Shown: in pieces, positions 1-7,084 of the stretch
How positions within the stretch are numbered: position 1 is the stretch's first letter
Layout of the letters: every line of letters begins with the position of its first letter
Source of the DNA: Oscillospiraceae bacterium CM
GTDB lineage: Bacteria > Bacillota > Clostridia > Oscillospirales > Oscillospiraceae
Assembly (NCBI GenBank): GCA_022870705.1
Contig: CP072107.1
Location: forward strand, 1,796,501-1,860,500
Direction of reading: 5' to 3'
DNA: 64,000 bases
Program-made: the position numbers and the translations under genes
The notes under the pieces: model-generated
Told to the model about the DNA's origin: nothing
Database searches by the model: none
Seen by the model: the letters and a program-made list of their open reading frames with translations, nothing else

Positions 1-1
1 G

Positions 2-613
2 TATTACGCCAACGGGCTGCCAACGGTTCTGCGCCTGCCGCCCGATGACGTCATTCAATACGGCTTTCGGGACGTTAGCACGTCCGCCTGGTATTATAAC
101 GATGTGATGTCTATCGCCGAACGCCATTTAATGAGCGGCATCTCCCTAGACGCCTTCGGCCCGGATACACCGCTCAGCCGGGCGATGTTCGTCACAATTC
201 TCGGGCGGCTGGCGGGAGCCGATGTCGACCAGACGGCGGAGACAGGCTTTTCCGACGTTACCGCAGACGGCTGGTCAGCCGGTTATATCGCTTGGGCCGC
301 ATCGGAAGGCCTCGTCAGCGGCGGGAGTGACGGCACCTTCCGCCCTGCCGACGCCATCACACGCGAGCAGATTGCCGTCTTGCTCTACCGTTTTGGGGGG
401 CTACTCGGCTATAACTTAGACACGCCCGATAAAGTCACGGCGGATTATACCGATATAAGCAGTGTATCGCCTTATGCCGTCCAAGCGGTTACGTGGGCGG
501 TAAACAAGGGCATTCTCGGCGGCTCCGGCTGGCGATTAAATCCGAAAAGCAGCGCAACGCGCGCTGAGACAGCCGCTGTTTTACACCGATTCCTTCAGCT
601 TTATGAATCCTGA
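2..613 (+). CDS. S-layer homology (SLH) domain protein, C-terminal part
   Basis: The reading frame is open through the left edge, so only the C-terminal ~203 residues are present. They form three consecutive SLH modules, starting near 'GFRDVSTSAWYYNDV', 'GFSDVTADGWSAGYI' and 'DYTDISSVSPYAVQAV'. Each ends in the usual R-x-x-x-A/V-x-x-L-x-R helix. Triple SLH modules normally anchor exported proteins non-covalently to pyruvylated secondary cell-wall polymer, so this is probably the wall-binding end of a surface protein. The function of the missing N-terminal part cannot be told. dut follows after 18 bp and may be cotranscribed. Confidence 0.9.
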   Translation, partial: YYANGLPTVLRLPPDDVIQYGFRDVSTSAWYYNDVMSIAERHLMSGISLDAFGPDTPLSRAMFVTILGRLAGADVDQTAETGFSDVTADGWSAGYIAWAASEGLVSGGSDGTFRPADAITREQIAVLLYRFGGLLGYNLDTPDKVTADYTDISSVSPYAVQAVTWAVNKGILGGSGWRLNPKSSATRAETAAVLHRFLQLYES

Positions 614-631
614 GATACCGGAGGTATCCCC

Positions 632-1078
632 ATGCCAAACATGACAGTCAAAATAAAAAAACTCTGCCCGGCTGCTATCGCGCCAACGTATGCAACGGCC
701 TCTTCGGCCGGTGCCGACTTGTACGCCTGCCTTGAGACGGACGTCACCATCGTGCCCGGTGAAACAGCAATGATTCCAACAGGGCTCTCACTTGAGTTGC
801 CCCCGTCTCACGCCGGGCTCGTTTTTGCCAGAAGCGGTCTCGCCACAAAAAAGGGGCTCGCCCCCGCCAACAAGGTCGGCGTCATTGACAGCGATTACCG
901 CGGCGAGGTGCTTGTAGCGCTTTTTAATCACGGCAGAGGGCCTGTCACGATCACACCGGGCGAGCGTGTTGCCCAGCTCGTTGTGACGCCTGTTTTGACG
1001 TGTGATTTTATCGAAACAGACACTTTGGACGCGACGGCGCGTGGCACAGGCGGCTTCGGTTCGACCGGCCAAACCTGA
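632..1078 (+). CDS. dut: dUTP diphosphatase
   Basis: Trimeric-type dUTPase (148 aa) that hydrolyses dUTP to dUMP and PPi, keeping uracil out of DNA and feeding dTMP synthesis. All five family motifs are visible in order: SAGADLYA, RSGLATKKG, GVIDSDYRGE, GERVAQLVV and the C-terminal RGTGGFGSTG arm. The length is normal for the family. An rRNA-complementary GGAGGT lies 7-8 bases before the ATG. It sits 18 bp after the SLH gene on the same strand. Confidence 0.95.
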   Translation: MPNMTVKIKKLCPAAIAPTYATASSAGADLYACLETDVTIVPGETAMIPTGLSLELPPSHAGLVFARSGLATKKGLAPANKVGVIDSDYRGEVLVALFNHGRGPVTITPGERVAQLVVTPVLTCDFIETDTLDATARGTGGFGSTGQT

Positions 1079-1174
1079 AATTCGCAAAAAATTTATAAAA
1101 TTATACTCTCCTCCTAAAGATATCAGGAATAAATACGATAGATTTAGTAGAGTTAATCCAAAGGAGGAGAAAGT

Positions 1175-1561
1175 ATGACCTGGAAAGACAGCTTCGCGCT
1201 CGGCATTCCGGCAATCGACAAACAGCACAAGGATCTTTGCGATCAGGTGGACAAACTGTCTGACGCGTGTTCTCACGGCAAAGGTGCCGAAGAGGTTAAA
1301 AAAGTTCTTGATTTTCTCGCAAGCTACACTGTCAAGCATTTTGCCGACGAGGAGGCCTTTCAGCTGAAGATCAAGTATCCGAACTTTCAGCAGCACAAAG
1401 CAAAACACACCGAATTTCTTAATCAGGTGACGAAGCTTAAAAAAGAAGCTTTGGAAGGCGGCGTCAATATCAGCATGGTCATCAAAATCAACCGGATTAT
1501 CACTGAGTGGCTCGTCGATCACATCAAGGCAACCGACAGCGACCTGAAAAACTACGTGTAA
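1175..1561 (+). CDS. Bacteriohemerythrin
   Basis: A 128-aa single-domain hemerythrin, which binds O2 reversibly at a di-iron centre. In anaerobes it is thought to act in oxygen scavenging, sensing or iron storage. The di-iron ligands are recognisable: H in DKQHKDL, H and E in KHFADEE, the two H of QQHKAKH, and H/D in DHIKATD. Start choice is supported by a strong AAAGGAGGAG a few bases upstream of the ATG. It appears to be a single gene with about 95 bp of AT-rich upstream DNA. Confidence 0.92.
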   Translation: MTWKDSFALGIPAIDKQHKDLCDQVDKLSDACSHGKGAEEVKKVLDFLASYTVKHFADEEAFQLKIKYPNFQQHKAKHTEFLNQVTKLKKEALEGGVNISMVIKINRIITEWLVDHIKATDSDLKNYV

Positions 1562-1677
1562 CCGACAGATACAAAAATAATGGCCGGGGATGTCGACAAT
1601 ATCGGCATCCTCGGCTATAATACTTTTATGATCTGAGGCGGGCCGTCTTACCACCCGCTTGAAAGGAGCCCTGACAA

Positions 1678-2229
1678 ATGGACCTTTTTGACGAAATCCG
1701 GCTACAATCGGAAAATTTGGCGTGGGCGCTTTGTGAAGCAGCACATCTCCAGCCGGGACAGCTCGTTGTCGTCGGCTGCTCGTCGAGCGAGATTGCCGGC
1801 GCGCGAGTTGGGAGTCTGTCAAATCCCGAGATTGGTAAAGCTGTCTTCGAGGGAATCTACAACGTCCTGCGTCAGAAGGGTCTTCATCTTGCCGCACAGT
1901 GCTGTGAGCATCTCAACAGGGCGCTCATCCTAGAGCGCGCAGCGGCGGTCGGCTGCGCGCTTGTCAACGTCGTTCCGCAGCCAAAGGCGGGCGGGTCGTT
2001 TGCTACAGCCGCATACCGGGGTTTGACGGACCCTGTCGCCATTGAAGAAATCCGTGCCGACGCCGGGCTCGACATTGGGGGCACGCTGATTGGCATGCAT
2101 TTAAAGCGCGTAGCCGTCCCTCTGCGGCTTTCAATAACGCATATCGGTCAGGCACCTGTCAACGCCGCCAGGACGCGGCCAAAATTTATCGGCGGGGCAA
2201 GGGCCGTCTATGACGAGCGCCTTTTTTAA
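1678..2229 (+). CDS. YwlG/TIGR01440 family protein (DUF436)
   Basis: A 183-aa protein matching the conserved Firmicutes YwlG family (TIGR01440), whose biochemical role is unknown. Recognisable blocks are the N-terminal 'VVGCSSSEIAG', the central 'QCCEHLNRAL' and 'NVVPQPKAGGSFA', and the C-terminal 'RPKFIGGARAVYDE'. The conserved Cys and His residues look as if they could bind a metal or nucleotide, but that is inference. An AAAGGAG precedes the ATG. It ends just before a strong terminator and looks monocistronic. Confidence 0.85.
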   Translation: MDLFDEIRLQSENLAWALCEAAHLQPGQLVVVGCSSSEIAGARVGSLSNPEIGKAVFEGIYNVLRQKGLHLAAQCCEHLNRALILERAAAVGCALVNVVPQPKAGGSFATAAYRGLTDPVAIEEIRADAGLDIGGTLIGMHLKRVAVPLRLSITHIGQAPVNAARTRPKFIGGARAVYDERLF

Positions 2230-2250
2230 AAAGATCGCTACTCTGTATAT

Positions 2251-2286
2251 AATAAATTCCGGCCTTTTCTAGGCCGGAATTTATTA
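2251..2286 (+). terminator. Rho-independent terminator after the YwlG gene
   Basis: AATAAATTCCGGCC and its reverse complement form a long near-perfect stem around a short TTTTCT-type loop. It ends in a T-rich tail, and because the stem is A/T-flanked it could also work for the convergent uppP side. Confidence 0.8.
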
Positions 2287-2365
2287 TACCTCTCGGATAT
2301 AACGTGTATTGAATTAGCATTCAATACAAATTTTTCATTGTGCCGCCCTTCTTACATCAACCTTG

Positions 2366-3235
2366 TTACGTCAAAATCAGAAAGTAAACGAGCACGGCGA
2401 TGCCGAGCGCAATCCTGTACCAGCCGAAAACCTTGAAGTCATGCTTTTTAACGTAGTTCATCAGGAATTTTATCGATATCATTGAAACAATAAATGCGGC
2501 AAGCATACCGATAATCAGCACGGCGGCCTCAAGTCCGGTGAAATTCAGCCCGAATTTAAAGAGCTTTATGAAGCTCGCGCCGAACATGATCGGAATTGAG
2601 AGCACGAACGTGAATTCCGCGGCCACCGTCCTCGACGTGCCGAGCAGGATTGCACCGATAATCGTGGCACCGGAGCGCGACGTGCCGGGAATGAGCGACA
2701 GGAGCTGGAACAACCCGATGAACAGAGCGGTTTTATATGTAAGCTGCGGCAACGCCTTGATCTTGGCGATTTTATCCCTATTGCGGTTTTCGATGACGAT
2801 GAACAGAATGCCGTAAAATATGAGCGCCGCGGCGATGGTAATGGCTGACGAGACGGCGTTGTGGTAAAACAGCTCTTCAATCTTGTCGTTGAACGGGATG
2901 CCGACGATGGCGGCCGGAAGACCGGCAATAATGATTTTCCCCCAGAGCGACCAGGATTCGCGCTTTTCATCGGGCTTCATCGATGGCCTGAACGGAAAGA
3001 TTTTATTCCAGAATAAAAAGACAACGGCCAGAATTGCGCCAAGCTGGATAACGACGAGGAACATGTCGCTGAAGGCCTGCGCCTGGGCCGGATTATCTGA
3101 AACATTGAGTTTCAGGAATTCATCCAGCAGCAGCAGGTGACCCGTGCTGCTGATCGGGAGCCACTCCGTGACGCCCTCGACGATGCCAAGTATGATGGAT
3201 TTGATGATCTCAAGAAAGCCCGATACTAAAATCAT
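2366..3235 (-). CDS. uppP: Undecaprenyl-diphosphatase (UppP/BacA)
   Basis: Membrane phosphatase (289 aa) that recycles undecaprenyl pyrophosphate to the monophosphate lipid carrier for peptidoglycan and wall polymers; overproduction of the family gives bacitracin tolerance. Both signature regions are present: EGVTEWLPISSTGH near the N-terminus and PGTSRSGAT at about residue 185. The rest is a series of hydrophobic helices typical of the family. An AGGAG lies 7 bases upstream of the ATG. It is monocistronic and faces the YwlG gene. Confidence 0.96.
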   Translation of the reverse strand: MILVSGFLEIIKSIILGIVEGVTEWLPISSTGHLLLLDEFLKLNVSDNPAQAQAFSDMFLVVIQLGAILAVVFLFWNKIFPFRPSMKPDEKRESWSLWGKIIIAGLPAAIVGIPFNDKIEELFYHNAVSSAITIAAALIFYGILFIVIENRNRDKIAKIKALPQLTYKTALFIGLFQLLSLIPGTSRSGATIIGAILLGTSRTVAAEFTFVLSIPIMFGASFIKLFKFGLNFTGLEAAVLIIGMLAAFIVSMISIKFLMNYVKKHDFKVFGWYRIALGIAVLVYFLILT

Positions 3236-3358
3236 GGTAATTCTCCTGTTCAGATGTCGGCATATTTCTTCCCTATGTTACCACCAACCGGCAGACCTGT
3301 ACAGGGCAATAATGCGTCGAAATTGTAAAAATTCTGCCGTCAAAGGCCTGTGAAACGC

Positions 3359-3439
3359 AAAAAAAGATTCTTCGGGGCAAAGCCCCTCAGAATGACATAT
3401 CCTGTCATTCCAAGCCGCGAGGCGAAGAATCTTTTTAAT
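3359..3439. repeat. Imperfect palindromic intergenic repeat (AAGATTCTTCG...CGAAGAATCTT)
   Basis: The outer arms AAAAAGATTCTTCG (3361-3374) and CGAAGAATCTTTTT (3424-3437) are perfect complements. Inside are a second inverted pair, GAATGACA (3390-3397) and TGTCATTC (3403-3410), and a small GGGGC-AAA-GCCCC hairpin (3374-3386). It lies between uppP and rplA, about 20 bp past the rplA stop, and has a T-run on the minus strand, so it could double as the rplA terminator. The layout resembles a dispersed MITE-like repeat, but only one copy is in this window. Confidence 0.7.
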
Positions 3440-3456
3440 CGTGCAAACAGGTTGGT

Positions 3457-4149
3457 TTACAGCTGTTTCAGCGCATTGATTTTGACGCCGGGGCCCATCG
3501 TGGAAGCCGTGACGCAGCTTCTGATGTACTGGCCTTTGGCGGCTGAAGGTTTGGCCTTGATGACTGCGGAAATCAGCGCCGTATAGTTATCAACAAGCTT
3601 TTCAACGCCGAAGGAGACCTTGCCGATCGGGCAGTGAATAATGTTCGTCTTGTCGAGGCGGTACTCGATCTTACCGGCTTTAATTTCCTGAATCGCCTGA
3701 GCGAGGTTCGGCGTAACCGTACCGGCTTTCGGCGTCGGCATGAGGCCCTTCGGGCCGAGCACTTTACCAAGTCGGCCGACGACACCCATCATATCGGGCG
3801 TGGCGACGACAACGTCGTAATCGAAAAAGTTCTCTTTCTGGATGCGGTCAACCATGTCCTGTGCGCCGACGTAATCGGCACCGGCATCAAGCGCTTCCTG
3901 CTGGCGCTCTTCTTTACAAAAGACAAGCACCTTGCGGGTTTTGCCGGTTCCGTGCGGGAGGACGATGGCGCCTCTCACCTGCTGGTCAGCGTGGCGGGAG
4001 TCGACACCGAGCTTGATGTGAAGCTCAACCGTCTCGTCAAACTTGGCCTTGGCGGCCTTGATGACAAGGTCAAAAGCGTCTGCCGCTTCATACTGCTGTG
4101 TTCTGTCAACGAGCTTAACGCTCTCTTTATAATTTTTTCCTCTAAACAT
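3457..4149 (-). CDS. rplA: 50S ribosomal protein L1
   Basis: Full-length L1 (230 aa), which binds 23S rRNA at the L1 stalk and helps release E-site tRNA; in many bacteria it also represses its own operon. Family blocks are clear: '[11 protein letters not shown]', '[14 protein letters not shown]' and 'KFEKLVDN'-like '[12 protein letters not shown]'. It follows rplK by 3 bp, with GGAGG before the ATG, so the two are certainly cotranscribed. Confidence 0.97.
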   Translation of the reverse strand: MFRGKNYKESVKLVDRTQQYEAADAFDLVIKAAKAKFDETVELHIKLGVDSRHADQQVRGAIVLPHGTGKTRKVLVFCKEERQQEALDAGADYVGAQDMVDRIQKENFFDYDVVVATPDMMGVVGRLGKVLGPKGLMPTPKAGTVTPNLAQAIQEIKAGKIEYRLDKTNIIHCPIGKVSFGVEKLVDNYTALISAVIKAKPSAAKGQYIRSCVTASTMGPGVKINALKQL

Positions 4150-4152
4150 GAC

Positions 4153-4581
4153 TTAGCCCTCCAAAACGACGATGCCCATGCTGCGGGCCGTACCGGCAAC
4201 CATGCTCATGGCGGCCTCAATGCTCGCGGCGTTTAAGTCGGGCATTTTCATTTCGGCGATCTTGCGGACCTCGTCCTTGGAGATCTTCGCGACCTTGTCA
4301 CGCTGGGGAACGCCGGAGCCTTTTTCAATCCCGCAGGCCTTCTTTAAAAGGTCGGGGACAGGGGGTGTTTTTGTGATAAAGGAAAAGCTTCTGTCGGAAT
4401 AGACGGTGATGACGACAGGGATCGTCATGCCGAGGTCATTTTTTGTCCGTTCGTTGAATTCCTTTGTAAACAAGCCGATGTTGACGCCGTGCTGACCGAG
4501 CGCCGGGCCAACCGGGGGGGCCGGCGTCGCTTTGCCGGCAGGGATCTGAAGTTTAACGAATCCTGTAACTTTTAGTGCCAC
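4153..4581 (-). CDS. rplK: 50S ribosomal protein L11
   Basis: L11 (142 aa), a GTPase-centre protein that contacts translation factors and is needed for RelA-type stringent response. The proline-rich N-terminal '[20 protein letters not shown]' loop and the C-terminal RNA-binding domain ending '[13 protein letters not shown]' are intact. A GTG start is chosen because AGGAGGTG lies about 9 bases upstream. It heads the rplK-rplA pair. Confidence 0.97.
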   Translation of the reverse strand: MALKVTGFVKLQIPAGKATPAPPVGPALGQHGVNIGLFTKEFNERTKNDLGMTIPVVITVYSDRSFSFITKTPPVPDLLKKACGIEKGSGVPQRDKVAKISKDEVRKIAEMKMPDLNAASIEAAMSMVAGTARSMGIVVLEG

Positions 4582-4717
4582 TGTGTGTGCACCTCCTAAT
4601 TAAGATGTGGTGATACGCGCCTACAGATCGCGCACCTTGGCGGAGCAGTGCTCCTCCCACTTGCCGGGCGCAGCCGGCAAAAACGGTTTCCCGAAAATGT
4701 CTCGTTTGATTGCTGGA

Positions 4718-5239
4718 TTATTTGACGGCCTCGACCTGGTCGAAATCCAAGTCAACAGGTGTTTCGCGCCCGAACATGGAAACGATGACGCGAACGCGGG
4801 ACTTGTCCGTCTCGATTTCCTCAACGGTACCAAGAAAGCCCAACAGCGGGCCGTCGGTGACCTTGACGGTGTTGCCGACCTCATAGCCGACGATGATCTC
4901 ATGCTTTTCGATGCCGAGAGAAGAAATCTCCTCCTCCGTCAGCGGAACTGCCTTATTGGCAGAGCCGACGAAACCGGTCACGCCGCGTACATTGCGCACG
5001 AGATGCCAGCTCTCATCCGTCATGATCATCTTAATGAGGACATAACCCGGAAAAGTCTTGCGCTCCACTGTTTTCGCTTGGGAGTCATGAATTTCCGTGA
5101 CGGTCTCCATCGGGATTTTGACCTCGAGGATCAGATCCTGCATTTTTCTGTTTTCAGCGGCCTTCTCAATTGTCGCGGCAACGGCATTTTCATAACCGGA
5201 GTAAGTGTGGACAACATACCACTTTGCTTCCTCTGACAT
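4718..5239 (-). CDS. nusG: Transcription termination/antitermination protein NusG
   Basis: NusG (173 aa) binds RNA polymerase and modulates pausing, Rho action and coupling to the ribosome. The NGN domain begins 'WYVVHTYSGYENAVA' and the C-terminal KOW domain contains 'VKVTDGPLLGFLGTVEEI'. The start used is the ATG at 5239 (MSEEAKWYV...), because a longer frame would overlap secE and add non-homologous residues; a GGGGGGA stretch lies upstream. It starts 5 bp after the secE stop. Confidence 0.96.
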   Translation of the reverse strand: MSEEAKWYVVHTYSGYENAVAATIEKAAENRKMQDLILEVKIPMETVTEIHDSQAKTVERKTFPGYVLIKMIMTDESWHLVRNVRGVTGFVGSANKAVPLTEEEISSLGIEKHEIIVGYEVGNTVKVTDGPLLGFLGTVEEIETDKSRVRVIVSMFGRETPVDLDFDQVEAVK

Positions 5240-5244
5240 GGCGG

Positions 5245-5508
5245 TTATTTCCCCCCAAGCGTGAGCAGGGCCTGAACGATCTGGGCACCAGCTTGGTCGA
5301 CGCACCAGACGACAATGCTTGAAGCAAGCATTATGACAAGCGCGACAGCCGTGTTGTTAAGCGTCTGTTTTGGTGTCGGCCAGACGACCTTTTTCAGTTC
5401 GCTTTTCATTTCACGCAGCCATTTGATCACGGGATTTCTGCGCTTTTTCTTTTCCTTCTTCTTGTCTTTTCTGCCGTCGGGTGTTTTTGCGAGCTTATCT
5501 TCCGACAT
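5245..5508 (-). CDS. secE: Preprotein translocase subunit SecE
   Basis: Small SecE (87 aa), the clamp subunit of the SecYEG channel. A Lys/Arg-rich N-terminus of about 27 residues is followed by the conserved amphipathic 'WLREMKSELKKVVWPT' and a single transmembrane helix. The short single-helix form is normal for Firmicutes. It lies between rpmG and nusG, the standard order, with AAAGGATG before the ATG. Confidence 0.95.
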   Translation of the reverse strand: MSEDKLAKTPDGRKDKKKEKKKRRNPVIKWLREMKSELKKVVWPTPKQTLNNTAVALVIMLASSIVVWCVDQAGAQIVQALLTLGGK

Positions 5509-5540
5509 TAAAACACATCCTTTCCCTTAGATGTACGGCT

Positions 5541-5690
5541 TTACTTCGTTTCACTGTGGACTGTGTGTTTGCGGCAGAAGCGGCAGTATTTGTTCATCTC
5601 AAGCTTTTCCGGTGTGTTTTTCTTGTTCTTCATCGTGTTGTAGTTTCTCTGCTTGCACTCGTTGCAGCGGAGCACGACTTTGACGCGCAT
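5541..5690 (-). CDS. rpmG: 50S ribosomal protein L33
   Basis: L33 (49 aa) starting [12 protein letters not shown] and ending in [10 protein letters not shown]. The two CxxC pairs make this the zinc-binding type. The start at 5690 is fixed by GGAGGTG nine bases or so upstream and by homology; the frame continues upstream without meaning. It is the first gene of the rpmG-secE-nusG-rplK-rplA cluster. Confidence 0.95.
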   Translation of the reverse strand: MRVKVVLRCNECKQRNYNTMKNKKNTPEKLEMNKYCRFCRKHTVHSETK

Positions 5691-5798
5691 GGCGGCACCT
5701 CCAATTCGTTTGCCTCCCTGTTTGAATTTGACAGAATCATTTCTTCGCGCGCGAAATTTTGGCACACAAAATAAACCCATCTGCCGACAGGTACAGAG

Positions 5799-5828
5799 AG
5801 TATATCACAGCGAAAAGTAAAAGGTCAA
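5799..5828 (-). promoter_or_regulatory. Sigma-A promoter of rpmG-secE-nusG
   Basis: On the minus strand TTGACC (5823-5828) and TATACT (5799-5804) are separated by 18 bp, about 110 bp upstream of the rpmG start. No other gene lies between. Confidence 0.7.
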
Positions 5829-5996
5829 CTGTTTTTTATAATGTCACCACGGTGTAAAAGATGGCCCTGCTTCCGCCCCGCGCGGCCACAAGCGACATCT
5901 TTATTTTTTAAGAAATGTCAGGTATAATACCGACAAGACATCATGCGGCTGTGAGAGCCTTGTATGCTCAACGCAAACCGAAAGGGATGACCTCCT

Positions 5997-6368
5997 ATGG
6001 ATAAGCTGACTTTTACAATGGAAAATTACTTGGAAGCCATCTATGAGCTCTCCCCCGAAGGGGACGGCGCGCGCGTGACGGATATAGCAGAGCGTTTGGG
6101 CGTTACCAAGGCCAGCACCAACAGTGCCATGTGTACCCTCTCGGAAAAAGGCCTCATCGTTAACGAAAAATATAAGGAAGTATACTTAACGGCGGAAGGC
6201 CTGCGGATTGCCCAGCTTACCGCCAATAAGCATCATATTATTCAGCAGTTTCTGATCCATGTGCTCAAAATCGACGCCGCCGTCGCCAACGAGGACGCCT
6301 GCGCTATTGAGCACGTCATCAGCTCCACTTCCGTTTCGGCGATGGAAGCGTTTTTAAAAACGCTGTGA
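5997..6368 (+). CDS. DtxR/MntR-family metal-dependent transcriptional regulator
   Basis: A 123-aa protein with an N-terminal winged helix-turn-helix (about residues 5-65, 'VTDIAERLGVTKASTNSAM') and a dimerisation/metal domain with 'ANKHHIIQQFL' and 'EDACAIEHVIS', the usual ligand-bearing helices of the DtxR/MntR family. It has no C-terminal SH3-like domain, so it is of the short type. It sits directly upstream of the feo genes, which carry three DtxR-like palindromes, so iron-responsive control of feo is the likely job. Whether the metal in vivo is Fe(II) or Mn(II) cannot be told. Confidence 0.88.
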   Translation: MDKLTFTMENYLEAIYELSPEGDGARVTDIAERLGVTKASTNSAMCTLSEKGLIVNEKYKEVYLTAEGLRIAQLTANKHHIIQQFLIHVLKIDAAVANEDACAIEHVISSTSVSAMEAFLKTL

Positions 6369-6417
6369 GGCACGCCTTGTCAATCATTTACTAAATGGTA
6401 TGAATATCTTTCATCAG

Positions 6418-6449
6418 GCAGCTTTGTTTCAATGCAAAGCTGCTTTTTG
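6418..6449 (+). terminator. Terminator after the DtxR-family gene
   Basis: GCAGCTTTG (6418-6426, allowing one offset base) pairs with CAAAGCTGC (6435-6442) and is followed by TTTTTGT. It separates the regulator gene from the feo promoter. Confidence 0.75.
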
Positions 6450-6478
6450 TATGTTGTGAATAAATTTCAAATACGGTC

Positions 6479-6507
6479 TTGACAACAAGAGTTAGATGCG
6501 TTAAACT
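6479..6507 (+). promoter_or_regulatory. Promoter of the feo operon
   Basis: TTGACA (6479-6484), a 17-bp spacer and TAAACT (6502-6507). A degenerate copy of the operator motif (AGTTAG-N6-TAAACT, 6490-6507) overlaps the spacer and the -10 box, and a perfect copy follows immediately downstream. Confidence 0.75.
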
Positions 6508-6513
6508 TTTATC

Positions 6514-6531
6514 AGTTAGTTCGATCTAACT
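6514..6531. promoter_or_regulatory. Predicted DtxR-family operator 1 (feo)
   Basis: AGTTAG-TTCGAT-CTAACT is a perfect 6-bp inverted repeat with a 6-bp spacer, placed at about the transcription start. It resembles DtxR/IdeR-type iron boxes in its TTAG/CTAA half-sites. Binding by the adjacent regulator is inferred. Confidence 0.75.
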
Positions 6532-6547
6532 GTTTAATTGGCTTTAT

Positions 6548-6565
6548 GGTTAGTATACTCTAACT
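6548..6565. promoter_or_regulatory. Predicted DtxR-family operator 2 (feo)
   Basis: GGTTAG-TATACT-CTAACT has the same half-sites and the same 6-bp spacing as operator 1, and lies 22 bp before the first feoA start codon. Confidence 0.7.
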
Positions 6566-6587
6566 CTCGGCATAGGAGGAACGTGTG

Positions 6588-6797
6588 ATGCCACTGACAT
6601 TTGCAAAGACCGGTGATACAAATTGTATTTTAAAAATCACAGGAAATGACGAGGTTCGTCGCCATCTGGCCGAGCTGGGCTTTGTGGCGGGCGAATGCGT
6701 AACCGTCGTCTCCGAAATGGGCGGCAGCATGATTTTGTCGGTTAAGAACAGCCGTATCGCCCTGGATAGAACAATGACAAACCGTATTCTGATTTGA
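6588..6797 (+). CDS. feoA: FeoA-type protein (first copy)
   Basis: A 69-aa FeoA with the SH3-like fold expected for the family, including 'RRHLAELGFVAGECVTVV'. FeoA proteins interact with or regulate the FeoB Fe(II) transporter. The ATG at 6588 is preferred over the adjacent GTG because AGGAGGA is 7 bases upstream. It is followed 10 bp later by a second feoA. Confidence 0.9.
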   Translation: MPLTFAKTGDTNCILKITGNDEVRRHLAELGFVAGECVTVVSEMGGSMILSVKNSRIALDRTMTNRILI

Positions 6798-6807
6798 GGA
6801 GAACGCT

Positions 6808-7029
6808 ATGAAGACATTGAAAGACATTAAAATCGGTGAAACAGCCACCGTTGTTAAGCTGCATGGCAACGGCCCCGTCAGGCGCCGGATCATGGACATG
6901 GGTGTAACGAAAGGCGCGGCAGTCTATGTGCGCAAGGTGGCGCCCTTGGGTGACCCCGTCGAGGTCACCGTCCGCGGTTATGAGCTGAGCATCCGCAAGG
7001 GTGACGCGGAAATGATTGAGGTCAGTTAG
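6808..7029 (+). CDS. feoA: FeoA-type protein (second copy)
   Basis: A second, divergent FeoA (73 aa) with 'NGPVRRRIMDMGVTKGA' and 'GDPVEVTVRGYELSIRKGDA', closer to the canonical sequence than the first copy. Paired feoA genes before feoB are common in Clostridia. A GAGGAG lies upstream. A third operator palindrome separates it from feoB. Confidence 0.92.
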   Translation: MKTLKDIKIGETATVVKLHGNGPVRRRIMDMGVTKGAAVYVRKVAPLGDPVEVTVRGYELSIRKGDAEMIEVS

Positions 7030-7042
7030 TTTTTGACGCAAA

Positions 7043-7060
7043 GGTTAGAATATTCTAACC
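7043..7060. promoter_or_regulatory. Predicted DtxR-family operator 3, between feoA and feoB
   Basis: GGTTAGAATATTCTAACC is a perfect 18-bp palindrome with the same half-sites as the two upstream operators. It sits 24 bp before the feoB start and no convincing promoter surrounds it, so it may act as an internal roadblock or secondary control site. Confidence 0.72.
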
Positions 7061-7084
7061 GGCACTTGACTGGAGGAAGATAAA

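Noticed and set aside
788-1897. 369-aa minus-strand frame across dut and the hemerythrin gene
   Set aside because: It is antisense to two clear genes, has no family resemblance and no ribosome site; it is a shadow caused by codon bias.
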